A stretch of DNA of 64,000 bases from Oegoconia quadripuncta (GCA_949316235.1 OX438751.1:23089385-23153384), one strand, 5' to 3'. Shown: positions 32,987-43,366, counted from the stretch's first letter. Made by a program: numbers and translations. The notes: generated by a model not told the origin, from the sequence alone.

Positions 32987-33018
<32 letters not shown>
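32925..33018 (-). mobile_element. SINE B 3' fragment and (AT)n tract
   Basis: The SINE B body (CACACAGCGCCACCTAGTTC, CACAGTAAGCAACTA) is cut off by an (AT)n microsatellite at 32990-33018. Confidence 0.8.
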
Positions 33019-33020
<2 letters not shown>

Positions 33021-33462
33021 TATTTTCAATCAATAACTTGTAAGATTATCTCAATAAATAAGTGATAGTGCGTCGACCGCCATCTTCAAAAAACGTCTGA
33101 GAAAGCACTATTTGACTTTGGCTTCTAACTAAAAGTCCTGAATTGTATGCATTTAGATATAGAAAAATTTTCGTATGCATAATAATATTGTGTATGTTTA
33201 TATGACAGACTTGTATGTTTAGTGTATGTATATATTATATGTAAGTATATATTTATTTGTTAAAAAGATACAGGCATTCCTCATTTATTTCATAATTAAA
33301 ACCTATGTACGTATTTTATTTTATATTAAATAGGTATTTATTCTATTGTATTTGAAGTATTATTATTATTATAGTCTTTTTGATTTTAAGCTGATTATGA
33401 ACACATTTTTCTCAGTGCACGTATGTATGTCTATCCTATCGAACATGTTTTCCTTCACATTT

Positions 33463-33593
33463 GCAGGGTCTTGCTGGAAGAAATCTCTTTTTAGAGATAA
33501 GCTAGTGCCTTTTGTACATCCTATATCTAGTATGTATTTGACCTTTATGTGTACTCGTGTGCAATAAATTATAAAATAAATAAATAAATAAAA
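33463..33593 (+). mobile_element. Non-LTR 3' end (family N3)
   Basis: CTGGAAGAAATCTCTTTTTA, GAGATAAGCTAGTGCC and GTGTGCAATAAATTATAAAA are followed by (TAAA)n. It faces the next copy tail to tail. Confidence 0.65.
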
Positions 33594-33594
33594 A

Positions 33595-33730
33595 TAAAGA
33601 CAAACAAACAAGTTAATCTTTATTGTACAACAATAAGAAGCATAACACAACGATAACTAAAAAAAGAGATAGTACAATTGGGCGGCCTTATCACTAAAAG
33701 CGATCTCTTCCAGACAACATTTGTGTTAGG
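33595..33730 (-). mobile_element. Non-LTR 3' end (family N3), reverse
   Basis: AATCTTTATTGTACAACAAT through AAAAGCGATCTCTTCCAGAC is the inverse of an N3-type end. It is a different subfamily from the adjacent plus-strand copy. Confidence 0.6.
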
Positions 33731-33962
33731 AAGCATTACTCAATGATATGTAGGTAGCGTGTGCGGTAAACTAATTTTAATAAAATAAATAAAGGTATTG
33801 TAATTGGTGAAATATCGACATTAATCTCCGAATAATAAAATGCGATTTTTACTATGAGTACGAAATATCGATATTTGTATATCGGAATATCGATATATAA
33901 TATTTATAACAGACTTATAAATTTATATGATCCAATTGTTTTTTTCATAATACTTCAATTAA

Positions 33963-34200
33963 TCGACGACCGATTGATGTAGTGGATAGTGACCCTGTCA
34001 GCGAAACTATCAATTGCGGGTTTGATTCCCGCGAGAGGTAAATGTTGTAATAATGTGTAATGAATACGAACATTTTTATTCCCTAGTCAGGGATGTTTAT
34101 ATACATATCTATGTATCATTATCCGTTATCTAATATCCATAGTACAAGCTTTGCTTAGTTTGGGACTAGATGTACTAAGTGTCTGAAACATTTATTTTTT
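33963..34200 (+). mobile_element. Diverged SINE B relative (copy B7)
   Basis: The head (CGACGACCGATTGATGTAGT) and B box (GGTTTGATTCCC) are mutated. The body has CCGTTATCTAATATCCATAG and TTTGGGACTAGATG. Copies at 62295-62458 and 63566-63650 belong to the same subfamily. Confidence 0.7.
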
Positions 34201-34462
34201 TGGATCGATAAAATCGATATTAAGCTATCGTTATCAATATCGATATTTTCTCGTTTTCTCATTTCGTTTACGCTTTTAAAGTAATTGAAATAAATGGAGT
34301 ACATTAAAAACTTTTTATACTCATAGGCACCTTTTATATGAAAGCAAGTGATAAAATCTATGAGGTATTAAACTCGGTACCTACCTAATATTTATTGTTA
34401 TCAGTGCGGTACAATTTCTATGGATGAATGGTCTATGGAATTTCCATTGAATATGGATTGAA

Positions 34463-34829
34463 CCATCTGGTATCCATAACACAAGCCTTTTTTTTTTTTT
34501 TTTTTTTTCGAGGGGAAATACATTTACGCATTCGACCCGCCGCTGTGGGGCAGCGACGGGGATATGTGGGACTCCCCGCTCCAATGACAGGAGCGGGACT
34601 ACCCACTAAAACCCCCCGGCGACCTTCCTCGGCAGTAGGGAGGACCTGGGAACGCATAAGCGGCTCCAGGTCGTCCCCCGCCCCGCCTCCCTCCGCCGCG
34701 GCTAGCGCGCCCTCCGCGGGAGCACTGTCGAGCCCCACACCGCGATCCCATAACACAAGCCTAGATGCTTACTGTGGACCTAGATGGCGCTATGTGTTTG
34801 TGCAAAGACATTTATTATTATTATTATTG
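34463..34829 (+). mobile_element. SINE B fragment split by a LINE 3' end (copy B8)
   Basis: The body CCATCTGGTATCCATAACAC stops at 34488 and resumes at 34748 (CCATAACACAAGCCTAGATG), ending in (TTA)n. The 15-bp overlap CCATAACACAAGCCT is the duplication made by the inserted R1-clade fragment. Confidence 0.9.
34489..34747 (-). mobile_element. 3'-UTR-only copy of the R1-clade element
   Basis: A T-run at 34489-34508 (inverted poly(A)) is followed by sequence matching the reverse complement of about 22950-23193, including CACTAAAACCCC, GGCAGTAGGGAGGACCTGGG and AACGCATAAGCGGCTCCAGG. It is severely 5'-truncated and flanked by a perfect 15-bp duplication. The open frames across it are not genes. Confidence 0.93.
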
Positions 34830-35409
34830 CTGTCATGTCTATAGTGTCTGTACTATACTATGCTGTCATCACTTATTTCTACATATTATATTCCTTATAT
34901 TTAAACTGTAGCTTCTTCGACCACATCTGATACTACTTCATGTATAAAACAGGCAGATTGCGTTGTTTATTTTAGTTTAGTACTTTACTAAGTACTAAGT
35001 GAGTTGTTAGTAATTTGTGGATAATGCAGTCATCTATCCTAGTTTGTTACTAATCCTTTCAATTATACACATTGTAAAACTGTTTATTGTCCGTAATAAA
35101 TAAAAATAAAATATTAATTCTGTGATTATGGTATGAAAATGACACATTTGCCATACATTTATGTACATTGCACGCTATACTTGGTTACATAAACATTTTT
35201 ATTTTTATAAGCAATTCATTAAATATTGCGTCGGTAATCTAAACAACATTATTTATAGAGACGACGTTTGCCAATTATTGTTATCACACATACAATGTAA
35301 GCTGACGATAGGACACGTTTATCTTCTGATTTTACACACATGATGACGTCATATACGCGCACAGTAGAGTCAATAGGAAGTGTAAGGTAATTTCGACGCG
35401 CACATCATC
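34830..35409. other. Unassigned intergenic DNA upstream of the tRNA
   Basis: No gene was recognised. Confidence 0.4.
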
Positions 35410-35426
35410 GCCTCCGTGGCGCAATT

Positions 35427-35466
<40 letters not shown>

Positions 35467-35483
35467 GAGCCCACCCGGGGGCG
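35410..35483 (+). tRNA. tRNA-Asn (anticodon GTT)
   Basis: The cloverleaf is complete over 74 nt. The acceptor stem is GCCTCCG/CGGGGGC, the D arm contains A box TGGCGCAATTGG, the anticodon stem TTCGG/CCGAA encloses CTGTTAA, and the T arm contains B box GGTTCGAGCCC. The discriminator is G. A TTTTT-like run follows within 10 bases as a pol III terminator. No intron is present. This is the only clear host gene in the window. Confidence 0.96.
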
Positions 35484-35904
35484 TTAGTTTTTGTATTTCC
35501 AACACGCTTTGATTAGGTTAACTGGTGAACAAATTAACTGCTGGGGCACACTTTTTCAATTTTTATATCGCTTTGAAATTTTGCAAATTGTATACAATTC
35601 TAATGACTATGGTACAGACGACGTCACGATGACCGTAACACTGCCAGTGTAAGTTGGCCGCGTGACGCTACCAGAAATGTGGTCGCGGCGAGACCTTCCT
35701 AAACTGCCGCCAATCGTGCTGTTACACAACGATTTTACTTTTCGAACGGATCGCTTTTGGTGTTAAGCTGATGTAATCCAAACGCAAAATATTGAGATTA
35801 CCACGAGTATTATCTAAACATTTTAGGGGTATACACTTTTATTATAAGGTTCACGTAGACATTCATGCTTAAAACCATCATTAAAATAGGTGTTATACAA
35901 GTTT
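35484..35904. other. Unassigned DNA downstream of the tRNA
   Basis: This stretch appears unique and is less AT-rich around 35620-35720. No ORF is supported. Confidence 0.4.
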
Positions 35905-36090
35905 CTGACTTCTGACTGGATGATAAGCATGGACATAGACCGCTCGAGGATATTTAGTCTAATTTATACAATTAATTAATAATATTAAATCTTGTAACCC
36001 AAAACCTTAAAAAGAGCAACCCCTGAGGTTCTTACCTGTTCTTTTCCAGAGAGTCAGCGTTGTTAATGAACAGTAATGTCAGTAATTTTA
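35905..36090 (+). mobile_element. Diverged family N1 3' fragment
   Basis: GGATGATAAGCATGGACATA, AAGAGCAACCCCTGAGGTTC and GTTCTTTTCCAGAGAG align loosely with the N1 3' UTR at 28340-28520. Confidence 0.5.
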
Positions 36091-36104
36091 ATAATTATTA
36101 TTAT

Positions 36105-36218
36105 TTTATTTATAATTTATTGCACACGAGTACACATAAAAGTCAAATACATACTAGATACAGGATGTACAAAAGGTACTAGCTTATCTCTAAAAAGAGA
36201 TTTTGGCCAGCCAGACGC
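36105..36218 (-). mobile_element. Non-LTR 3' end (family N3), reverse
   Basis: AATTTATTGCACACGAGTAC through TTATCTCTAAAAAGAGATTT is the inverse of the subfamily at 33463-33593. Confidence 0.6.
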
Positions 36219-37136
36219 CGCAAATTGTGACGTTTTTCAAGTGAACTCCGCCACGCGTTGTACGGTCGTTAACTTTCCTGGAATTAACTTTAACCGGACT
36301 CATGTCGACACTATTTTTTTATTATTTGCAATTCTTTGTGCTTCAAAAACATTTACTCATATGATCCGAAGATAACCCGGAGTGGACTTGGAGGATACGT
36401 GGCGGGCTCGGAAGCCCATTTTATTATGTCATTTTCAACGTAGGAGTCAAGGTGAGTAGTATAATCTCATATATCAAGAGTGCAATGCATTAGGATCACC
36501 CATAGAAAAACAAGGAACGCCCTCATTGGATAAATAAAGATTTCTTTTTTATTTAATCGAAAACACGAAAAAACAATGTCTAGTTGTAGTTTTTGATTCC
36601 CATGATTAAAGTACTGCAAATGTTTTGTATTGCTCAGATTTTCCACAACCATTAAAACGGATCACGGTGGGCACCGAAAATCTTTTTCTTTTTTTTTTTT
36701 TTTTATTTATTGATACACAAAACAGATTACAATCGTACATGAGAAGAACTTAAAGTTAACTTAGATTCGAACTAGATTGGAATGTTGTGGTACACACAAC
36801 ATGGTTAAAGAAGAACAAGCTTAATTATTGTATGGTTTATTTTTGAACAATACTGACAGAATAAAACACTTTTAGCTTTGACGGATCATGTAGCTAAGCA
36901 TCAAAGTAAATTTGGGATAGAGCTTAATTGAGGACATTTTTAACTAGCCTTTTAAATGGTATGGTTCTAAAGTCGAATATGTCTATAGGGGAATCACCAG
37001 TTGAGGACACCTCATTATAAAATCTACAAATCCTAATCCCATGGATTAGGATATATGATGTGTTGTTTTCATAGGCATTCAATAAAAATGTTTTGGGGTT
37101 ACGAAGACTGTTATACCAAAAGGTCGATTTTGTTAC
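36219..37136. other. Unassigned intergenic DNA
   Basis: A T-run at 36688-36704 may be the tail of a reverse-oriented retrocopy. I cannot assign it. Confidence 0.35.
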
Positions 37137-37180
37137 AGCAGTCAGAGTTACTAATCACTACACCAAGCAGGTCGTCAAGT
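37137..37180 (-). mobile_element. SINE B head fragment (copy B9)
   Basis: The inverse of GACGACCTGCTTGGTGTAGT plus GATTAGTAACTCTGAC, i.e. the tRNA-like head only. Confidence 0.7.
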
Positions 37181-37260
37181 CGAATAATAAGGTCTGGCAT
37201 ATTTTCAACAGACTTCAAAAACCATAAAAGTGGTGAAGGTTCTATGTCGTATGTACGTAT

Positions 37261-37347
37261 TTTTTTTTTGTTGCACAATGGGTTAGCATTTGACCTCAAT
37301 TACACTTGACGTTAAGTGAGAATGAGGCCGAAGGTCTGACCCGGAAT
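37261..37347 (-). mobile_element. SINE A 3' fragment (copy A3)
   Basis: A T-run followed by GTTGCACAATGGGTTAGCAT and AATGAGGCCGAAGG. The element is strongly 5'-truncated. Confidence 0.8.
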
Positions 37348-37732
37348 ATTTTTAGATCGTCTTTTAGAAAAGTTTTCAATTATTTTTTTCTTTCTAAACA
37401 ATGCTAATAGTATTACCATGGGTAAAAATATTTATCTTGATACTACTATTCCAGTAGATCCAGTGCCAATACAATTTTATATTTTTATAATGAGGGTCCG
37501 ATTGATAGAACCACAGGCAAAAAAAAATACCCATGGATCGATCAGTAGAACTCGGCGATCGGACCACGGGCACTAAACGAAATAAATGTTAATTAAAAAA
37601 TATAAATATTTAACTCGACAACTAGATGTAAGCTTCATTAATTGTTTCAACTGCCTCCTTATTCAACAATAATAATAATAATACAATTTAAACCAGGGGA
37701 ATAGTTTTCAGCCATGTTTATGAAAAGTGTTT

Positions 37733-37850
37733 ATATATTCTTTATTGCACATAAAAAACATGTTGACAATCAGTCGGAAATATTGTACAAAGGTGAGCTT
37801 ATCTCTAATAGAGATCTCTTCCAGCCAACCTCAGTGGTGGTTCCTGTGTA
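37733..37850 (-). mobile_element. Non-LTR 3' end (family N3), reverse
   Basis: Nearly identical to 8979-9125 over about 110 bases (TTGACAATCAGTCGGAAATA, TTGTACAAAGGTGAGC). These two are the most similar N3 copies in the window. Confidence 0.7.
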
Positions 37851-38721
37851 TCCACGATATTTGCTTTTGCTTTGTATATCTGGATGATTCTTTTACATCT
37901 ATCACTTACATTATACGTTATTATAAACGGCTTCAAAGAAATTTGGTTTTTTATCAATATTCATGTTGGTTATAATCAAAAGATAAGGTTTTTTAACGTA
38001 CAATAAAGAAGGTGTTGTTCCTTTGTTGATTTCTAAAGCAATTTAAAAGAAAAATGTACTTTAGTCTCTAGGGATAAAAAGACTGACTTTATATTCGTAG
38101 CAGATACATTTTTATTAAGAAGTAATAATTATTATCTTCGCTGCTTTTTATTACAAATCCGACTTTACACAACCTATAACGTAACGACTAAACTAAAAAT
38201 TGCTACCATTTGCAATACACTCAGATCCCTAAAACATTTGTTTGTTTGTTTGTTTGTTTGTAAACGCTTTATTATACAAAAAGGCAATACATTAATTTTC
38301 ATTTCACTTTCACATTTCACATACAATAATTTTCAAAAACATTTTCACGTTTAAACAACAATCTATTGCCATTCACCGATCATTTTCTTCCTTACCTACA
38401 GAGTTTCGTTTAACCCAGTTTGTTACCTTATCTACTCTTAGTTCTGTAACTGGGTGAGGTGGAGAACATTTTCAATAGTTCATTAAAAGCTTTCACTTAA
38501 CGGCAACTGGGTCGTGGACGTGCACCTGCCTTCGTGTTAAAAATTAAATGTAATATTATGAACGTGATAAAAATGTTGCTTACTCCTGCCTCGGTTATTG
38601 AACGGCGAATACTTCTAGTGAGGAAAAGAACCAGGATAATATTTAATAAAAAATTATATAAACTTATTTCTAAATAAGAACATAGTAGTAGTAAGAATAA
38701 GTAAAACAAATATCTTAGCAG
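37851..38721. other. Unassigned DNA with a (TTTG)n tract
   Basis: The (TTTG)n microsatellite is at 38237-38261. No gene is seen. Confidence 0.4.
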
Positions 38722-38945
38722 GTATTTAATAACTATTTAAGTATTTAAATGCCAAGAAACCCGACAGCATATTTTGTATTTTGCGGACGCCATGTTGGAT
38801 TTTTTACCATAAAATTTATCCTATGACACTCCAGATATCAAGACGAATCTAACACTTCAAAATCGGTCAAGTCGTACAATGCAATACAACTACAGGTTAT
38901 ACCAAAGGAACGGACTTACATACATGTAAATATATATAACTCAAA
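38722..38945 (+). repeat. Repeat family F, arm
   Basis: TAACTATTTAAGTATTTAAA, TTTTGCGGACGCCATGTTGG, CTCCAGATATCAAGACGAAT and CTACAGGTTATACC are family landmarks. A Helitron-like segment follows directly. Confidence 0.7.
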
Positions 38946-39160
38946 GGTGACTGACATAGTGATCTATCAACGCCCAGCCCAAACCACTGGACGGATCGGG
39001 CTGAAATTTGGCATGCAGGTAGATGTTATGACGTAGGCATTCGCTAAGAAAGAATTTTGATAAATTCTACCCCCAAGGGGATAACATAGGGGATGAAAGT
39101 TTGTTGTTTGTATTTTGATAAAATCTTCCACGCGGACGAAGTCGCGGGAGGAAAGCTAGT
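38946..39160 (+). mobile_element. Helitron-like non-autonomous element, 3' part
   Basis: Contains GACATAGTGATCTATCAACG, GGCTGAAATTTGGCATGCAG and TACCCCCAAGGGGATAACAT. It ends with the small hairpin GCGGACGAAGTCGC and GCTAGT at 39155-39160. The 5' terminus was not located. Confidence 0.6.
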
Positions 39161-39204
39161 AATAGGTATATATACTTAATCAAAAAACGGGCAGTCGGGT
39201 AGAC

Positions 39205-39306
39205 TGTGACCCTTTTGGTGTTGCGGGTGTCCATGGGCGGCGGTGATTGCTTTCCATCAGGTGACCCGCATGCTCGTTTGCCGCCCTCTCATATAAAAAA
39301 AAAAGA
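39205..39306 (+). mobile_element. Non-LTR-type 3' end (family N4)
   Basis: GTGACCCTTTTGGTGTTGCG, TGTCCATGGGCGGCGGTGAT and TTTGCCGCCCTCTCATATAA precede a poly(A) run. A longer copy lies at 61582-61967. Confidence 0.65.
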
Positions 39307-39385
39307 AAACTATGTATTTCCGTTCCTATGGCGCATCCTGTAACCTAAACGGCTTCGAAGTTCATGACGTCGTTAGATTCGTCTT

Positions 39386-39486
39386 TTTTTTTTTTTTTTT
39401 TTCTTTTTTTTTTTTTGTTCTGTTTTATTGTAATGGAGGTTTTTTTCTTAATAGAAAATGTCACCCTCATTGTACTGTCACTGTGT
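39386..39486 (-). mobile_element. Short poly(A) retrocopy with 14-bp target duplication
   Basis: The duplication GTTAGATTCGTCTT at 39372-39385 and 39487-39500 is perfect. On the minus strand the insert reads CAGTGACAGTACAATGAGGG and onward to AATAAAACAGAAC and a long A-run. AATAAA lies about ten bases before the tail. It is either a truncated LINE/SINE 3' end or a fragment of a processed mRNA. Confidence 0.8.
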
Positions 39487-39685
39487 GTTAGATTCGTCTT
39501 GATAGCTGGAGTGTCAAAGGATACATTTTATGTTAAAAAATGACGTCCGCAAAATACAAGCTTTCGGATTTTTTGGTTTTTAAATACTTAAATAGTTATT
39601 TACCATAAAATATATCCTATAATACTCTTGGAACCAATACAAAAGTAACTACACATTGCATTTCAAAATAGGTACAGCTTTAGGC

Positions 39686-39985
39686 TACAGCCCACCTCCA
39701 CACTCCTCCCACTGTAACTCCTATAAGCTAGGATCGACAGTGGTACTCGACACGGCGCCTACTGAAGGTAGACGGTGCCCTACGTGACTCTATTGCTACC
39801 TTGGACCCCAGGCTAATTAAAGAAATAGGGTGTGTAAGTAAGAAAAAGGTTTCCCACTTCCCCCCTTGGCAAATGGGAGTGTAGCCAATGAAATGCAACA
39901 TGGCACTAGGGCCATCACTATGGGGAAGGAGGGCGAGTGAAGCTCGGCCTCCTGCTTTCGTATACACCACGGACTGCGCCTAGAT
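39686..39985. mobile_element. Inserted repeat block with about 13-bp duplication
   Basis: CAGCTTTAGGCTA flanks the block on both sides (about 39672-39684 and 39988-40000). The block has no poly(A) tail. Its two parts occur in opposite order at 30150-30467. The class is unknown. Confidence 0.65.
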
Positions 39986-40060
39986 GCAGCTTTAGGCTAG
40001 AGAAGGTAATATAGGAATCTACATACACACACACGAAAAACATTTTCCTCCTTTGTGGAG

Positions 40061-40667
40061 TCTTTGGCTAAGAAAAGTATGTGATTCTAGAATATACAAA
40101 TGAAGAGTGTTTTGAAATGTCAAAATAGGTGAATTTCACTGTGTGAATTCATATATAGCCTATGCTAAGAACAAGGGAGTTGTGTTGTTCATGAGTAAAA
40201 AAATTTCCTTGTAGCCCGATATTTTTAGTTGTTCATACATGCTCGTCGGTTTAGGGTAGGTTCTCTTGACTTGGCCTCACTCACATGTCCAAACCTTACC
40301 GGTCATAGGGATGCCCTTAACATAAAATGTTGGCAAGTAGGAATACCAAAATAATTGCCCCAATTACTTTACGTATTTCGAAAATTGCCAAAACCATAAA
40401 TAACTCAAACCAAAAACTCTCATGATAAATGTTCAACCCAAATTAATGGACGCAACCCTAAAAGGCGAGTTCGGACTGCCTATTATTGTGTTATCAAAAA
40501 ATTTTAACAACTTTAAAATGTGGGTAGATAGGTAATTGTTTGATTTATTACTCCTCTTCGGTGTGTGGAATACACAACATTATGACGCATCCATCAAACG
40601 TTATGGTTTCTAATTATCTTCTAATTTGCCTTATGTGCTATTCTAGAACATAATTTCTCAATAAATA
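40061..40667. other. Unassigned intergenic DNA
   Basis: A short RTE-like scrap in reverse orientation (CATGCTCGTCGGTTTAGGGT) lies at 40228-40300. Nothing else is recognised. Confidence 0.4.
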
Positions 40668-41084
40668 TTGGGTCTTTACCTATGAAATTTGTTTTTTTTT
40701 TCTTCGTTAATCATATGTACCAATTCCTTTTCAAAGCTATATCCAAATTTGTTTTTTATTTGGAAAATGGAATATTAATTCAAGGTTTCACATGAAATAC
40801 TTTTTAGTTTCTGGGCTAAATCACATAATGAAAAACAATTGAACAGAGCTCTTTTCATGTGCTTGCCATAATCATTTCTTAGATTCGTTGAAACTTTAAT
40901 AAAACGGTTACTTTTGAAAATTAACGCTGCCTATACTTAACTTAATGCCATCCGATAATACACACAAAGTTTAGCCAAATTTTCATTTGCTATTCCCAAA
41001 AAAAAAACAAAAATGTTTGTATGGAGAAAACAGTCTTAATGAAATTCTTCATGCAAAACGCCAATTTCATAGGTAAGGACCTAA
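40668..41084 (-). mobile_element. TA-flanked MITE (family G), copy 1
   Basis: The ends TTGGGTCTTTACCTATGAAA and the inverse TTTCATAGGTAAGGACCTAA form terminal inverted repeats of about 22 bp. TA dinucleotides flank both sides, as in Tc1/mariner-type elements. The length is 417 bp and no ORF is present. An inverted copy lies at 49026-49446. Confidence 0.8.
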
Positions 41085-41287
41085 TACATTAGCAGCCGGT
41101 AAAATTTTATAATCGCTTTTACATTTCACATTTGGTTGTTATGTACTTTGATAAGTATCCTAATACAAATGTTCCTTATTTTATTTAATGAATGTGTTTT
41201 AGGTAGGTACTGAGGGGTGTCATAAGTTTGTAGTCTTTAGAAAGGACATTTCGAGAATTATGAACTGAGACGGTCTGGTGTCTGTCC

Positions 41288-41630
41288 AGGAGACCAATCG
41301 CGCCATTTTACAAGGGTTTTAACGTTGGAACGGAACGTTTTTAGTTTGGTTTAGCTTTAAACTAAAGCTAAACCAAACTAAAAACGTAATAAAGCTGAAG
41401 TAAATAGTGGTTTCGCGCTATTTTTTGTGAACGATTGTATCGTTGACGCTACCAAAGTAAAAATAAATACAAAATGTGTAGGCCTAACCAAGTGTATTAA
41501 AAATAACTAGGTTAATTTCCGTTTAAACGATGAGCGCGATACGAAATATGCCTAACGTAACGTTTTTGGTTAAGGTTTAGCGTTGGTATTATCGTTCAAA
41601 CTTAGCGCGATTGGCCCCCTGTACCTGAGC
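41288..41630. mobile_element. Small non-autonomous TIR element with central hairpin
   Basis: CCAGGAGACCAATCGCGCCA at the left corresponds to the inverse of GCGCGATTGGCCCCCTGTAC at the right. Near the left end is a 51-base palindrome (41336-41386) with 24-bp arms around AAC. No transposase ORF is present. Confidence 0.6.
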
Positions 41631-41672
41631 ATTCGCGGCATTGCCACAGCGATACGGCTAATCAGATTTCAG

Positions 41673-42008
41673 ACCGCCTCCGTGGCTCAATGTAAACAAC
41701 ATTGGGTTTACGATTCGGAGGTCGCGGGTTCGATCCCCAGCGGGGTACATGTATAATTACGCGGTTTGGTTGGTGGTAGGGCATTTTAAAATGTCCGCCT
41801 GTCTAGCTACCACCATCTTATCTTAATCTGCCGCCAAGCAGTAATGTTAATAGCATTGTTGTGTTCCGGTTGTCAGAGATAAGATAGCCAGTCCCCCAAA
41901 TGTGTTGGGGTTTCCGGGTCAGTTCGATTCCACCTTCGACCTCATCTTCACTTAACATCAGGTGTGATTGAGGAAAAGTATGAATCCGTCGTGCTTTAAA
42001 AAAAAAAG
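41673..42008 (+). mobile_element. SINE family A (copy A4)
   Basis: A full-length copy with intact head GCCTCCGTGGCTCAATGTAA, B box GGTTCGATCCC and poly(A) tail. It can serve as the reference copy for the family. Confidence 0.93.
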
Positions 42009-42012
42009 ATAA

Positions 42013-42350
42013 TTCAGCTTTTACAATAAAATACCAGACCATGTATTGAGTTCAACAGAGCAGAAATTTAAACGTCACATTAAAAAAAAATCTTTAAAAG
42101 GGATTATTACAAAATAGATGATTATTTAGGCGATAGAGTCTGGTGATAGCTGAATTCCGAGTCGAGTTAGCTAAGCTTATATTAATTGCTTTTGTTTTAT
42201 ATATCTCTATGGATCTGTATAAAATGACGATGTAGCTGTTTATTGAAATAAATTGAAATTGAAATTGAAATTGAAATTGAAATTGAAATTGAAATTGAAA
42301 TTGAAATTGAAATTGAAATTGAAATTGAAATTGAAATTGAAATTGAAATT
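42013..42350 (+). mobile_element. LINE 3' end with long (GAAATT)n tail
   Basis: Just after the SINE a frame reads FSFYNKIPDHVL then EQKFKRHIKKK, the C-terminal tail pattern of an insect LINE ORF2. The 3' UTR then runs into about 17 copies of GAAATT (42249-42350). A simple-repeat tail instead of poly(A) is seen in CR1/L2-like LINEs. Confidence 0.7.
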
Positions 42351-42787
42351 ATTATATTCATAATTCTTCTGGTGTTTTCTAAAATATCAAATTATTGATT
42401 TTAGGTTTAAATTAGGAACCCATTATACCTAGTTCGCCATTCACCAAATATGCTCATCCTTACAATGATATAACTAAGTGCTAACCACCGACAGTAAAAC
42501 AGGTGGCACTCACAAAAAGCCGCTCTAACAAGTTGTTGAGGCAAAACCTAGTCACAGGCGCCATCTGCCGGTGACAATGGAAAGATTTATCACTCTATAG
42601 AACAGAGAAGCGGCTGCGGTAGCCCGAAAAAGGTAGGGTGGTTGTCTGATATAATACTTAGGTTTTTCAGTGCAAAGGTATTTTTGAAATTTAGAGATTT
42701 AGGATAAGATACGAGACATTCAAAGTAGGTAATTTTGTTTTTCAATAAACGAGTTACATGACCTCATTAGGGTCAAGTACTTGGTAG

Positions 42788-42990
42788 TTTTTTTTTATGC
42801 ACAATGGGTTAGATCTTGACCTCAATCACACCTGATGTTAAGTGAAGATGAGGCCGAAGGTGGAAGCGTACTGACCCGGAAACCCAAATATTTGGGGAAC
42901 TGGCTATCTTATCTCTGTCAACCGGAACACAACTATGCTATTAACATTGCTGTTTGGCGGCAGATTTAGATAAGATGGTGGTAGCTAGTT
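42788..42990 (-). mobile_element. SINE A, 5'-truncated (copy A5)
   Basis: From the T-run and ATGCACAATGGGTTAGATCT to TAAGATGGTGGTAGCTAG. The tRNA-like head is missing. Confidence 0.9.
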
Positions 42991-43318
42991 GCTACTATTA
43001 TCTACCTAGTTTACCTTGAATATAAAATTACAATTGAGTGAGATGCGACATATTTCCAAACGCTCTTGATTTTTCTACTCCGATATAATAAATCAAACAC
43101 CGTTTGAATTGTCCTACAGTGCACCCATAGGAATATTTGTATCACAGTTACCAGGAATGCAGAAGCTCCTAACAGATGGGATTGCCGACCAGTGCGTGCC
43201 TCTACTCGACTCATTTGTCCCCAATCTCGGGTTGGGATTTTTTTCCAGTTTATTTATCCTTATAAACATTATTTGACACTCTACACTATAAGACGCCTAC
43301 GAAAAACCTGTAACCTGT

Positions 43319-43366
43319 AACCAAATTGGGAGATCGCGTCTTAACCCCTGAGCCACCGACGCTCTA
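43319..43366 (-). mobile_element. SINE C head fragment (copy C5)
   Basis: AAATTGGGAGATCGCGTCTT through GAGCCACCGACGCTC is the inverse of the family C tRNA-like head. Confidence 0.75.

Larger units (their letters stand above)
39330..40060. mobile_element. Family F element with two head-to-head arms and two nested insertions
   Basis: A reverse arm (39330-39600) and a forward arm (39595-40060) meet at TTTAAATACTTAAATAGTTA. The reverse arm is split by a poly(T)-led insert (39386-39486) and the forward arm by a repeat block (about 39686-39985). Removing both leaves a palindromic element of roughly 330 bp, which suggests the solo arms elsewhere are halves of this structure. Confidence 0.6.

Noticed and set aside
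34428..34844. 138-aa open frame and its 107-aa minus-strand partner
   Set aside because: They run across the junctions of a SINE B fragment and a 3'-UTR copy of the retrotransposon.
39728..39970. 80-aa minus-strand frame in the permuted repeat
   Set aside because: The other copy at 30150 does not preserve the frame, so coding is unlikely.
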